Shown: positions 1 through 7,327 of the stretch, in pieces
How positions within the stretch are numbered: position 1 is the stretch's first letter
How the letters are laid out: each line of letters begins with the position of its first letter
From: an uncultured Victivallis sp.
Lineage (GTDB): Bacteria; Verrucomicrobiota; Lentisphaeria; Victivallales; Victivallaceae
DNA length: 64,000 bases
Direction of reading: 5' to 3'
Assembly: GCF_944391105.1 (NCBI RefSeq)
Contig: NZ_CALXSK010000006.1
Span: 1-64,000 of the forward strand
Translations under genes and position numbers: made by a program
The notes under the pieces: generated by a model
The model's input: only the letters and a program-made list of their open reading frames with translations
The model's database searches: none
What the model was told of the DNA's origin: nothing

Positions 1-79
1 CTTCGGTGGTACTGTTTCTTACTATTATTATACGCTATTTCTCGTCAAAAATCAACCATTTGTTGTGACAGAGCCTTTT

Positions 80-1273
80 TTATAATCCAGTTTCGTATTT
101 GAGAAGTTTATTGCCAGATAGTGCAATCGTTACTCTTTTGTATACATCCATATCTACTTGAGCAATTTTATTCAGGCAGCTAATGATCTTGTTTTGAGCG
201 CGTTTGATCATGATTTTTGCGGAATTCTTTCTCTCTTGCCAGTTGTTTCCTTCAAGATACCCGTTGCCTTCAACAAGCATTCTGGCATCCTTATTCTTCT
301 CATAGAAGTCACTGATAGCTTTTGCTATTGCAACGAACTCTTTTTTACCAGCTTCACCGATTTTAAAAGGCGTTGGATTATAATTAGCTGTATGCTCATT
401 CCAATATTGCTGCCATTTCTCAATCGTCAACTGCGTGTCATCGTAGATGTCAACTTCCGTAAGATAAGACTCATCTATATTGTTTGAATGTGAAGAACTG
501 CCGCTTAAATCAAGATCATCTTCAAGATCGGTTTGAATGATTTGTTTTACCTCTTCTGTAAGGTGTTTTGTTTCCTCTGCAAGCTGCTTGATATTCGGAT
601 CATTCACAATGATGACATCATCATAATTATTCTTTCTAGTTGCTGGTATTGGCAGTTGAAGTTCATTGCCGAAGTTGAATCTTTTTAATTTCTTTGAATA
701 CGTCGCTGAGATATTAAGTATTTTGAAGAACTCCGTAATTGCATTCATATTTCTGGTAACATTTGCATCACCGGACATGAAGTCGAGAACATCGATATGA
801 TTCAATGCTGAAGTCTTATGTTTGTAAGACGCGACACCAATTACATACAATCTCGCAATAAATGACTTATAAGAGCGGTTCTTCACTTTGCCAAGCAAAT
901 CCCATGCCCCCTCCGTAAGCTGATTTCTGTAAATCTCATGGTTGCCGTCCTCCTTGAGCGTGTCAACATTTGTTTTGATGTAGTGGACTAAACCGCTATG
1001 ATTGAAAATGAATTCATCATAATCAGCAGTGAACTGATCATACCACTTGCATTTGGTCGTGTCAGTCAAATGCCTGAATCCACCATTGAAATTGAAGATA
1101 AGATTGAAAACAGAATACTTTTCTGCTGAACATTCAGCCTGCTCTTTGTTCAAACAGTAAGTCAACCATCCAGAAGCAAATACTCTCTCCCTTATAGACA
1201 GAGTATTAAACCCATGTTCAATTCTGAAATCCGTGATAAATTGAAAACGATCTACATTTGCATAAATCTTCAT
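80..1273 (-). CDS. candidate replication initiator protein of the element (unrecognised family)
   Basis: I do not recognise this 397-residue protein by family. The start at 1273 is preferred over an upstream in-frame ATG at 1300 because it has a GGAG site seven bases upstream. The N-terminal half has an alpha/beta pattern rich in aromatic and basic residues, compatible with winged-helix initiators. Around residues 230 to 275 there is an acidic, Ser-rich linker, followed by a basic C-terminal part. It lies directly downstream of six iteron-like repeats at 1401 to 1512, the usual layout of iteron plasmids. The initiator role is therefore inferred from context, not homology. It could instead be a phage or element protein of other function. 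Confidence 0.5.
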   Translation of the reverse strand: MKIYANVDRFQFITDFRIEHGFNTLSIRERVFASGWLTYCLNKEQAECSAEKYSVFNLIFNFNGGFRHLTDTTKCKWYDQFTADYDEFIFNHSGLVHYIKTNVDTLKEDGNHEIYRNQLTEGAWDLLGKVKNRSYKSFIARLYVIGVASYKHKTSALNHIDVLDFMSGDANVTRNMNAITEFFKILNISATYSKKLKRFNFGNELQLPIPATRKNNYDDVIIVNDPNIKQLAEETKHLTEEVKQIIQTDLEDDLDLSGSSSHSNNIDESYLTEVDIYDDTQLTIEKWQQYWNEHTANYNPTPFKIGEAGKKEFVAIAKAISDFYEKNKDARMLVEGNGYLEGNNWQERKNSAKIMIKRAQNKIISCLNKIAQVDMDVYKRVTIALSGNKLLKYETGL

Positions 1274-1391
1274 GCTATTTTCTCCATTTTTAATTTTCAA
1301 AAGTATTTATACAGGAAACCTTAATCTAGTTTTAGAATAGCAAAAATCTGAAAAAAGTTAACTGTTTTTGAAACAAAATAATATGATTCTG

Positions 1392-1515
1392 TAATGCCAT
1401 GTTCTGGAGGTTTTTCGCATGTTCTGAGGGTTAATTTTCTGTTCTGGGGGTTAATGCCATGTTCTGGAGGTTTTTCGCATGTTCTGAGGGTTAATTTTCT
1501 GTTCTGGGGGTTAAT
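1392..1515. repeat. iteron-like direct repeats (six copies, 20-bp spacing)
   Basis: A 60-bp unit is repeated perfectly in tandem at 1392 and 1452. Each unit holds three versions of a 12-base motif, GTTCTGGAGGTT, GTTCTGAGGGTT and GTTCTGGGGGTT. The six motifs start at 1401, 1421, 1441, 1461, 1481 and 1501, every 20 bp, about two helical turns, so they lie on one face of the DNA. Position upstream of the reverse-strand gene at 80 to 1273, with AT-rich DNA on both sides, fits a plasmid origin of the iteron type or an autoregulatory operator for that gene. Confidence 0.7.
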
Positions 1516-1741
1516 TTTGCAGTTGTAAGTATTTGGATTCCAATGAAAAATATGAGCCGTATAAAGTATATAAAATAGGGTACTTCGTATAAAGTGGTGG
1601 GTAGAAAAATTATAAAATTATAGGTGTTTTTTTAAACCACCATTTTGTTGAGGATGAATAGAGAGTGGAGCTTTAGCTCCACATTCTTGAATAACTCATT
1701 TCTTTGGTAGTTGGTAAACTTTGATTTACCTTTAGGTAATT

Positions 1742-2056
1742 GAAATATTCTACTTAGTTCTTGATTGATTAAAATATCCACTTGAAATACTCTACTTAGT
1801 TCTTGATTGATTAAAAAACACCTACCTTTAGGTAATTGAAATATTCTACTTAGTTCTTGATTGTTTAAAATATCCACTTAAAATATTCTACTTAGTTCTT
1901 GGTTGATTAAAAACACCTACCTTTAGGTAATTGAAATATTCTACTTAGTTCTTGATTGTTTAAAATATCTACTTGAAATACTCTACTTAATTCTTGATTG
2001 ATTAAAATATCCACTTGAAATACTCTACTTAGTTCTTGGTTGTTTAAAATATCCAC
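1742..2056. repeat. AT-rich interspersed repeat array, seven copies
   Basis: Seven near-identical copies of a roughly 32-base unit with core ATACTCTACTTAGTTCTTG start near 1742, 1783, 1838, 1880, 1933, 1975 and 2017. They are separated by one of two short spacers that are themselves repeated: TATCCACTT, or a longer one containing the near-palindrome TACCTTTAGGTA. On the reverse strand part of it reads as an open frame with the repeated peptide NQELSRIFQ. One copy has lost an A and others carry in-frame stops, so this is more likely non-coding. Function is unknown; origin, partition site or a degenerate repeat gene are possible. Confidence 0.7.
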
Positions 2057-2242
2057 CAAACATATTGAGCAGAATATCCGCTCGTTTTCTCCCTCGTTTT
2101 CTCCCGCGTTTATTTCTTAAGATTGTCTATTAGAATATGTCTGGTATTCATCCGGGTGATTGTGGATCACGTTATGTTGATGGATATAGTTTTATTCATC
2201 CAGCTATTTCGATTCAAATAGGCATAACGATGATAAAAAAAT

Positions 2243-2282
2243 AGCCAACTGATGAAGGACTCACCAATTGGCCGTTACGGAG
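2243..2282 (-). terminator. rho-independent terminator, reverse strand
   Basis: Read on the reverse strand, GCCAA and TTGGC arms enclose a second pairing of TGGTGA with TCATCA around a small loop, followed by TATTTTTTT. It lies downstream of the reverse-strand genes at 2411 and 2896 and would stop read-through toward the repeat array. Confidence 0.6.
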
Positions 2283-2361
2283 AAAATATGAGAATTAGTA
2301 GATCGTTACCACCACTTATTTCGCGGTGGCAAAGTTATTTATATCAGAATTCGTCATGTAC

Positions 2362-2397
2362 AAAAAAAAATGGGATAGCCCATTATGAACTATCCCA
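2362..2397 (-). terminator. rho-independent terminator of the 2411-2821 gene
   Basis: GGGATAG and CTATCCC arms enclose an 11-base loop. On the reverse strand the stem is followed by A and a run of nine T, just after the stop codon of the gene ending at 2411. The same arms recur at 2855 to 2879. Confidence 0.75.
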
Positions 2398-2410
2398 TGC
2401 ATATTGATGG

Positions 2411-2821
2411 TTAGAGATTCTGCACTGTCACGTGAATGACTCTCTTGCTTCTGATGATGAGCATTCCGATAGAGAATCTCACGCTATTGGAAGTGAAGTT
2501 GAAATGTGCAACTGTATTACGGATATTTTCAGCGATTTTATCAATCAGAGGATCATCACCTCCATGACTGGACACGCTGATAATCCACCAACGGGAGCCG
2601 TCAAACATTTCATCATGGTAAAGCCTGTCACATTTCCAGCAAATCGTAATATTTCCGATATTCGTTTTGCCGTCAATCAGGTTGAACGTGATGGAAACAT
2701 CTTTGTCGTCCATGTCGATAACATTACCTGTACAAACGATACGCACCTTTTGTTTCAGTGCTTCAAGTTCATACATGGCATTCAGTACTTCAGTTTCAGT
2801 TGCATTCTCAATCATGCTCAT
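2411..2821 (-). CDS. hypothetical protein of the element
   Basis: Unrecognised 136-residue protein. The start is supported by a reverse-strand AAGAAAGG site nine bases upstream. The N-terminal 25 residues look helical and acidic, followed by a beta-rich middle with a C-x-x-C-like pair near residues 61 to 64 (CWKC) and a RWWIISVSSHGG segment. No signal peptide or membrane segment is visible. It follows the gene at 2896 on the same strand, each gene having its own hairpin terminator. No function is proposed. Confidence 0.6.
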   Translation of the reverse strand: MSMIENATETEVLNAMYELEALKQKVRIVCTGNVIDMDDKDVSITFNLIDGKTNIGNITICWKCDRLYHDEMFDGSRWWIISVSSHGGDDPLIDKIAENIRNTVAHFNFTSNSVRFSIGMLIIRSKRVIHVTVQNL

Positions 2822-2854
2822 AATTTATAACCTTTCTTGTTTTAAGTTAAACGG

Positions 2855-2879
2855 GATAGCCCACCATGAGCTATCCCTC
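2855..2879 (-). terminator. hairpin downstream of the 2896-3288 gene
   Basis: GGGATAG and CTATCCC arms around an 11-base loop, nearly the same sequence as the hairpin at 2371 to 2397. The T-run on the reverse strand is short (GTTTAA), so termination may be weak or the hairpin may act in mRNA stability. Confidence 0.5.
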
Positions 2880-2895
2880 GTGTGACAGTTTTTAA

Positions 2896-3288
2896 TTAGT
2901 CGAGCGGAAGCTCGCGTTTGAGCATCTCTTCGTGGTAGTGATGATACATGCGCTTGATGTCCTCGTTCGACATCTTTTTAATGCGGTAATCAGTCATCCA
3001 ATCAGATTTCTTTGCCTTGTTCTCAGCTTCTTTATTGCTCTTTTTGCGTTCGAGAATTGCCAAATACCCCTTTACAATGAGAATCTCATCTTCACTTGCT
3101 GTTGCAAGATCAGCTCTTGCAATCTCAATCTGCCTGTCAATTTTGGACATACGATGTTTCTTTTCGGTATTCATCTTGACCTCAGTGTTAATGTTAATGT
3201 TTTCGTTCGTGAATTCGTTCATGATTACCTCGTTGTTGATGCTTTCGTTTACGATTTCAGCGGTGTTTTCAATTTCAGAATTCAGCAT
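2896..3288 (-). CDS. hypothetical highly charged protein of the element
   Basis: Unrecognised 130-residue protein. The start has a good AAAGGG site nine bases upstream. The first 40 residues are rich in Asn and Glu with low complexity. Residues 45 to 95 are Lys/Glu/Ala-rich and probably helical or coiled coil. The C-terminus holds a His/Tyr/Met-rich stretch (MYHHYHEEM). No membrane segment. Probably transcribed with or just before the gene at 2411. A DNA- or protein-binding accessory role is possible, but nothing in the sequence decides it. Confidence 0.55.
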   Translation of the reverse strand: MLNSEIENTAEIVNESINNEVIMNEFTNENININTEVKMNTEKKHRMSKIDRQIEIARADLATASEDEILIVKGYLAILERKKSNKEAENKAKKSDWMTDYRIKKMSNEDIKRMYHHYHEEMLKRELPLD

Positions 3289-3651
3289 AATAAATGCCCT
3301 TTCATGTTTATTTTGAATTTTGCTTTACGATAGATTTGCTGTTCAAGCCCCTATTATAAGACCTCCTTTCTAGTGGAGCTTGACTGTTAATATGAGATAC
3401 GGGAATACACTTCACCTATCACAATCATATTCTATTAAATTTTCAACCAACCCATAAAAATAATTTCTTATCTTCACTACTCCCAGAATATCAATATCGC
3501 TGAAAAAGTTAGCTGACATTCTGAAAAAAATGGAAAAATCTTTACCCGAGTGACAAGGCATCAAATTATCAGTACCTTCTTGATAGAGGAGCGTGTCTGC
3601 GCACGCGATAGCAGATTCTGAATAAAAGTTAACCACCAAAAGAGAAAATAT
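3289..3651. other. intergenic region without convincing gene
   Basis: AT-rich divergent intergenic region between the reverse-strand gene starting at 3288 and the forward promoter at 3652. A 93-codon reverse open frame (3412 to 3693) is not supported: no clear ribosome site, and it overlaps the forward promoter. The reverse-strand promoter of the 2896 gene must lie here but cannot be assigned with confidence. Confidence 0.4.
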
Positions 3652-3680
3652 TTGATTTTTTCTTATGGTAGTGGTATTAT
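3652..3680 (+). promoter_or_regulatory. sigma70-type promoter for the small gene at 3715
   Basis: TTGATT at 3652, a 17-base spacer, and TATTAT at 3675. The start codon follows 35 bases downstream with AAAGGAGG between. Confidence 0.7.
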
Positions 3681-3714
3681 ATTTGACACCCAACCCAACA
3701 AAGGAGGACGTCTC

Positions 3715-3993
3715 ATGGCAGGGAAAGCACCGGAATCAGCCGAATTGAAAGCAGTTGTAGAAGCGTATGATCGTCTATCTGTTGGAGACCAAGCGCTCTT
3801 CCGCAGTAAGGCGTTTGCCAAGCTTTGTAATGGCCTGTCAAAAGAGCAACGAATCGCTTTCAAAGAGGAGCGTGCAAAATTTTTGGCTCGGTTGGAACAG
3901 GAAAAGAAAAAAGCAGCCCAACTTGAATCGGTAGCTGCTCTTTCAACTGAGGAACTGGAAGCCATTCTTGCTGCACGCAAGAAGAAAAAATAA
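3715..3993 (+). CDS. small helical basic protein of the element
   Basis: A 92-residue unrecognised protein starting at the ATG after a near-perfect AAAGGAGG site; an upstream frame extension lacks such a site and overlaps the promoter. It is Ala/Lys/Glu-rich and predicted all-helical, with a strongly basic tail of Lys and Arg. This is the only forward-strand gene in the element and its codon use is closer to the host than that of its neighbours. It is followed at once by a terminator. A nucleoid- or DNA-associated role is possible but speculative. Confidence 0.65.
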   Translation: MAGKAPESAELKAVVEAYDRLSVGDQALFRSKAFAKLCNGLSKEQRIAFKEERAKFLARLEQEKKKAAQLESVAALSTEELEAILAARKKKK

Positions 3994-4014
3994 TCCAGCT
4001 AATCTGTTTCTATG

Positions 4015-4047
4015 GGGATAACCATCAAGGTTATCCCTTAATTTTTT
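4015..4047 (+). terminator. rho-independent terminator of the 3715-3993 gene
   Basis: GGGATAACC and GGTTATCCC arms (9 bp, 5-base loop) followed by TTAATTTTTT. It sits between convergent genes and overlaps the end of the recombinase gene on the other strand. Confidence 0.8.
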
Positions 4048-5744
4048 CCAACTGCGATAATTTTCAACCTGTCAAATGAAACTATTTCTCTTATCGTGGT
4101 GTCCCCTTGATAAGCCGATGGATAGAGATACTTGATTGTGATCTTCGTATCCCTGAAGTCGAACTTGCTGAATTGTGGTGATTCCACTTCATCAATGTCA
4201 ATGTCATATTTAGGGAAGTGTTTTTTATTTCCTCTGATATACCGCTCAAGTGGGATTTCTCCATAGACGGTATGAATAATCACTCTGTCCTCGAAGACAA
4301 CGATTTTTTTGATTACTTCCTTTAGGTACTTTTCATACACCTCATTTGGAAGTTCTCTATTGATCAACGTGCAGAAGCTTGTCCATTGGTCATACATCAT
4401 TTTATCTCTGTTGATCGGTTTGAACGAGGACCCTTCTGCAATGAGTTTTTGCAGCTCAGTTTTGCGTTTCTTATGGTTGACGAGCATTCTTTCCAACTGG
4501 TCTTCTGTGATGATTCCTCTAGAGAACATATCGAATAGCGGCTGTTCTTTTGCCGCCATGTTCTCGATCTCGATCTTGTACTGTTCGATTTGTTTCGCAT
4601 TCTGCTCTTGTTTGAAGTATTCTTCCACTTTGTGTCTGAAGACCAGTAGCAAAATGGGATTTATCGCTTCGTAAATCCCCGAATAATCTTTCTTGTCAGC
4701 TTGAAATAAGACCACTCCACCTGTTTTGACGTTGGCCTTGAGGTTGGTGATATTCGGGAAATAGATGATTTGTGTACGATTCTTCGATACCACCAGCTTA
4801 GAATCTGTATAACCATCATACAGAAGCCCGCTGAACGGCAACCAACGATATTTTGCTTTAGGAGGATTCCGTTTTTTCTTCGTCATGATGTCTTGGACTT
4901 TCTTCCACTCATCGAAAGAAATGATCTCCTTACCGTTCATCTGCACATTTTTGATCAGTTCTTTTTGTGAGTTATACATATAACCCGCATAAATCGGATT
5001 TGCTGCAATGTGATATAGATTTGACTCATAACAACACTTCTTAAAACAATGTGGCCAACGCTCGTTGACATATCTGATGATTTCGTTATATGGCCTGTAA
5101 TTTGCAATTTCCCGATAGATGAAACGAATGACTTTTGCTTTTTCTGGATCGACCTCAAGCTCGAATTTTCCCTTGTAAATCAAGCCGAAAGCCTTTCCTC
5201 CATTGCAGTTGTAACCACTGTCCCGAAGTTTCCTGAATGCGGCCATCGATTTTCGTCTACAAGTAGCAATATGTTCATGGTTGATTCTGTTTTGCAATGC
5301 TGTGATCAATGAGTCATTGAAAGTCCCTACATCAAGAACTCCATTATTGACAGTCATGATCTTGACATTGTTGACTATGAGCAACTGATTGACATAGCTT
5401 TCAAGGAATGATCCTGATATTGGCCTGTATAACCTTGTTATGTCATAGCATATTATATAATCAACCTTATTGAGTGCTTGTATCGCCTCTCCAAAACCAC
5501 TCCTGAACATTTTGTGTCCAGTTTGCTCTTTGAACCAGCTTTGGAAAGCAATGTCCATACTTGCAATATTTTCTGCTCCTTCAGGATATGTTTTTCCAGA
5601 AGTGTTGAGGTCTTCAAATTCATCAATCACAGTGAGCTTTTCTTTTTTAGCAAGCTCTCTACATTTTTCTTTCTGAAGCTCAACAGACTCTGAAAACGTT
5701 TCTGAATCAGAACTGGATTGTCTTGCATATATAATGGCTTTCAT
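4038..5744 (-). CDS. large serine recombinase (element integrase)
   Basis: A 568-residue site-specific recombinase of the large serine family, which cuts attP and attB with a 2-base stagger through a covalent serine link. The N-terminal catalytic domain (about 1 to 160) begins IIYARQSSSD, where the nucleophile serine sits near residue 10, and includes a CYDITRLYR helix. The recombinase domain follows (about 185 to 290: GGKAFGLIYKG, ANPIYAGYM). A zinc-ribbon-like part usually carries cysteines, and these are not evident here. A helical coiled-coil segment (about 375 to 440) is present. The start follows an AGAGG site. It lies next to the right chromosomal junction, as integrases usually do. 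Recombination directionality factor not identified. Confidence 0.9.
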   Translation of the reverse strand: MKAIIYARQSSSDSETFSESVELQKEKCRELAKKEKLTVIDEFEDLNTSGKTYPEGAENIASMDIAFQSWFKEQTGHKMFRSGFGEAIQALNKVDYIICYDITRLYRPISGSFLESYVNQLLIVNNVKIMTVNNGVLDVGTFNDSLITALQNRINHEHIATCRRKSMAAFRKLRDSGYNCNGGKAFGLIYKGKFELEVDPEKAKVIRFIYREIANYRPYNEIIRYVNERWPHCFKKCCYESNLYHIAANPIYAGYMYNSQKELIKNVQMNGKEIISFDEWKKVQDIMTKKKRNPPKAKYRWLPFSGLLYDGYTDSKLVVSKNRTQIIYFPNITNLKANVKTGGVVLFQADKKDYSGIYEAINPILLLVFRHKVEEYFKQEQNAKQIEQYKIEIENMAAKEQPLFDMFSRGIITEDQLERMLVNHKKRKTELQKLIAEGSSFKPINRDKMMYDQWTSFCTLINRELPNEVYEKYLKEVIKKIVVFEDRVIIHTVYGEIPLERYIRGNKKHFPKYDIDIDEVESPQFSKFDFRDTKITIKYLYPSAYQGDTTIREIVSFDRLKIIAVGKN

Positions 5745-5765
5745 CTTGTAAACCTCTTTTCTCCT

Positions 5766-5793
5766 AATATACAGTAATGGTCTTTAAATTCAA
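5766..5793 (-). promoter_or_regulatory. promoter of the recombinase gene
   Basis: On the reverse strand, TTGAAT (complement of 5788 to 5793), a 16-base spacer, then TATATT (5766 to 5771). It lies 22 bases upstream of the recombinase start codon and is overlapped by an inverted repeat. Confidence 0.65.
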
Positions 5794-5804
5794 GGATCAT
5801 TACT
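5773..5804. promoter_or_regulatory. inverted repeat over the recombinase promoter (candidate operator)
   Basis: Arms AGTAATGGTC and GATCATTACT (9 of 10 bases paired) separated by 12 bases. The repeat covers the spacer and -35 box of the recombinase promoter, a classic repressor position. No repressor gene is visible in the part of the element seen here. Confidence 0.55.
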
Positions 5805-5816
5805 ATTGGTGTATTT

Positions 5817-5836
5817 CATAAAAACGTACCCAAGAT
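5817..5836. repeat. 20-bp repeat, inner copy (att-arm like)
   Basis: CATAAAAACGTACCCAAGAT, matching 6578 to 6597 at 18 of 20 positions. The two copies bracket the homing endonuclease gene. The outer copy touches the chromosomal junction. Confidence 0.6.
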
Positions 5837-6522
5837 TATTTGAGTTTTCTTTTTCCGTATGGCTTTCTGCCTCGATAAAAACCATCAGGTACGATTTCAT
5901 CATCTCTCAAGGCAATGTTTACTTCTCCATTCGTGTAAAAATGCTTCCCTGTATTCCAAGTAGGCTTTTCTCTTAATGATTCAGATATATGCTTTTTATG
6001 TTCTTCTGTTAGTTTTATTCCTTTTCTATTAGACGTTTTTCCCTTCAATGCACGAGAAATTGCTTCTCTGTGTTTTTGACGTTCTTTATCGCTTTTATAA
6101 AGCCAAGCAAGTCGTAATTTTCCTTTTGTCTCATCAGAAACAATACGCCCTTTCAGTGATTCTGATTGTTTCTTTCGTGTTTCGTCAGATACAATTTTCC
6201 CTTTATTAGAGTTTGAGATTTTTTCTTTAGTATCAACTGATTGGATAAATCCATTATCTCCGCCAGTCTGATTGTTGTAACAACGAGGGTCATTCATGAC
6301 ATCTTCAGTCAGCCATCTTTTTTCTGCTTCATTTAGCTCATCGTATGAGTTGCAGAATTCGAGTATGTTTCGATAAAAATGCTGTTTCCCAAATTGTTTG
6401 ATCTTCTTCAAGATAGTCATTCCTGTTCCAATATAGCCATCATTAAGGTTTTCTGTGCAATGCTTACCGATGTAAAATTCACCTGTCAAGACATTGGTTG
6501 TTTTATATATGATGTAATACAT
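5836..6522 (-). CDS. GIY-YIG homing endonuclease
   Basis: A 228-residue GIY-YIG family nuclease. The motif pair appears as YIIYK at residues 3 to 7 and FYIGKH at about 16 to 21, with the supporting TGGDNGF segment near 86. Residues about 100 to 175 carry several NUMOD3-like DNA-binding repeats of the form SDETRKK-SES-KG. The C-terminus (about 195 to 228) has a FYTNGE...PDGFYRGR module also common in such enzymes. Such genes are usually selfish elements making one site-specific cut. No intron is evident. Start chosen at ATG after AGAGGAC. It lies between recombinase and junction, bracketed by short repeats. Confidence 0.88.
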   Translation of the reverse strand: MYYIIYKTTNVLTGEFYIGKHCTENLNDGYIGTGMTILKKIKQFGKQHFYRNILEFCNSYDELNEAEKRWLTEDVMNDPRCYNNQTGGDNGFIQSVDTKEKISNSNKGKIVSDETRKKQSESLKGRIVSDETKGKLRLAWLYKSDKERQKHREAISRALKGKTSNRKGIKLTEEHKKHISESLREKPTWNTGKHFYTNGEVNIALRDDEIVPDGFYRGRKPYGKRKLK

Positions 6523-6577
6523 TTTTTAGTCCTCTTAGTATATTGAGATTATTTATAGCAAATACACCTATGAGTTA

Positions 6578-6597
6578 CATAAAAACGCACCCATGAT
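6578..6597. repeat. 20-bp repeat, outer copy, at the chromosomal junction (candidate attachment-site arm)
   Basis: CATAAAAACGCACCCATGAT, the second copy of the repeat at 5817. About ten bases downstream, the sequence becomes that of a pseudopilin gene. A recombinase-binding half-site is the simplest reading. Confidence 0.55.
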
Positions 6598-6607
6598 CGA
6601 ACATTAT

Positions 6608-7320
6608 TCGTCGTGATTGCGATCATTGCGATTCTGGCCTCGATGCTGCTGCCCGCCTTGAACAAGGCACGGGAGCGGGCGCAAGCCGCTTCGTGTTTGA
6701 ACAACTTGAAACAGATCTCTTCCGCGATCAGCATGTATGTGACCGATTTCGGGTTCACTCCCGCCGCGGTTCCCCCGTGGGCGGATACCGGCCGTGAACA
6801 GTGGCACGGCAAGCTCGACAAACTTTACCTGGGCGGCGCCTCCTGGGAGAGAAACTCCTTCCAGTCGGAAACCGTTCGTCCGGTCAAGATCTGGGATTGC
6901 CCGGGAAGGCGCATGCTGCTCGGCAGCAACAGCGATCTGAGCAAGAACAAAAATCAAATTTACGGAACCGGCGGTTACACCGCCAATGTCGGGATTCTGC
7001 CGCATTTTCTCGATGGAAACACTTCCTGGCGGGTGTGGATCCGGGCGGAAAAAGTGAAGGAGCCCTCGCGCTGTCCGACAGTTTTCGAGTCGGTTCACTA
7101 TGCCGCAGGCACTTACTGGTTCCGGGAAAGCGGTACCTTCCAGATGTTGCGCTTTGAACATGGAAACGCGATGAACATGGCGTTTCTGGACGGACATGCC
7201 GCCGCGGTGCAGTGCCGTCCCGCGCTCTGGAGCGATCCCTGGCTGAACGGTCAGTTCCCCTCCCGGCAATATCCCTGGTGGCTGATTACCACGTGGACCG
7301 ATGTAACCAACAGATGGTGA
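6608..7320 (+). pseudogene. pseudopilin gene, 5' end removed by the element (H-X9-DG type)
   Basis: The frame enters as [19 protein letters not shown], which is the hydrophobic helix of type II pseudopilins, but the basic leader and the cleavage site (G, FTLIE) are missing because element DNA precedes it. The rest, about 235 codons, is intact, including the C-terminal H-X9-DG motif at about 7156 to 7191. This protein class is hugely expanded in Lentisphaerae and related phyla. A GTG at 6613 could start translation, but without the leader the product could not be processed by prepilin peptidase. The 5' end should lie at the element's other boundary. Confidence 0.85.
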
Positions 7321-7327
7321 GAAACGT

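Larger units (their letters stand above)
2057..2410. other. gene-free AT-rich stretch with two reverse-strand terminators
   Basis: No convincing gene is visible between the repeat array and the gene ending at 2411. The only clear structures are two hairpins followed by T-runs on the reverse strand, at 2247 to 2282 and 2362 to 2397. Confidence 0.5.
1..6607. mobile_element. AT-rich integrated element (right portion), serine-recombinase type
   Basis: The first 6.6 kb is much more AT-rich than the rest and has a different gene style: short unknown genes, repeat arrays, a large serine recombinase and a homing endonuclease. It ends abruptly at about 6607, where GC-rich chromosome begins in the middle of a pseudopilin gene. 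The iterons and initiator-like gene suggest a plasmid-like replicon that integrated through its recombinase. The left end is not in the window, so total size and conjugation genes are unknown. The crossover point cannot be fixed to the base; 6595 to 6608 is the plausible range. Confidence 0.75.

Noticed and set aside
158-487. 109-codon forward open frame within the initiator-like gene
   Set aside because: Antisense shadow; the reverse gene has a better start signal and balanced composition.
1632-1877. 81-codon reverse gene of NQELSRIFQ repeats
   Set aside because: The same repeats further upstream are out of frame or contain stops, and no ribosome site is seen, so coding is unlikely.
1742-2056. 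CRISPR array
   Set aside because: The spacers are themselves repeated, unit spacing varies, and no cas genes are present.
3412-3693. 93-codon reverse open frame
   Set aside because: Covers the forward promoter at 3652, lacks a ribosome site and has no recognisable protein pattern.
6549-6821. Reverse open frame crossing the element junction as a fusion gene
   Set aside because: Composition changes at the junction and the part over chromosome is a shadow of the pseudopilin frame.
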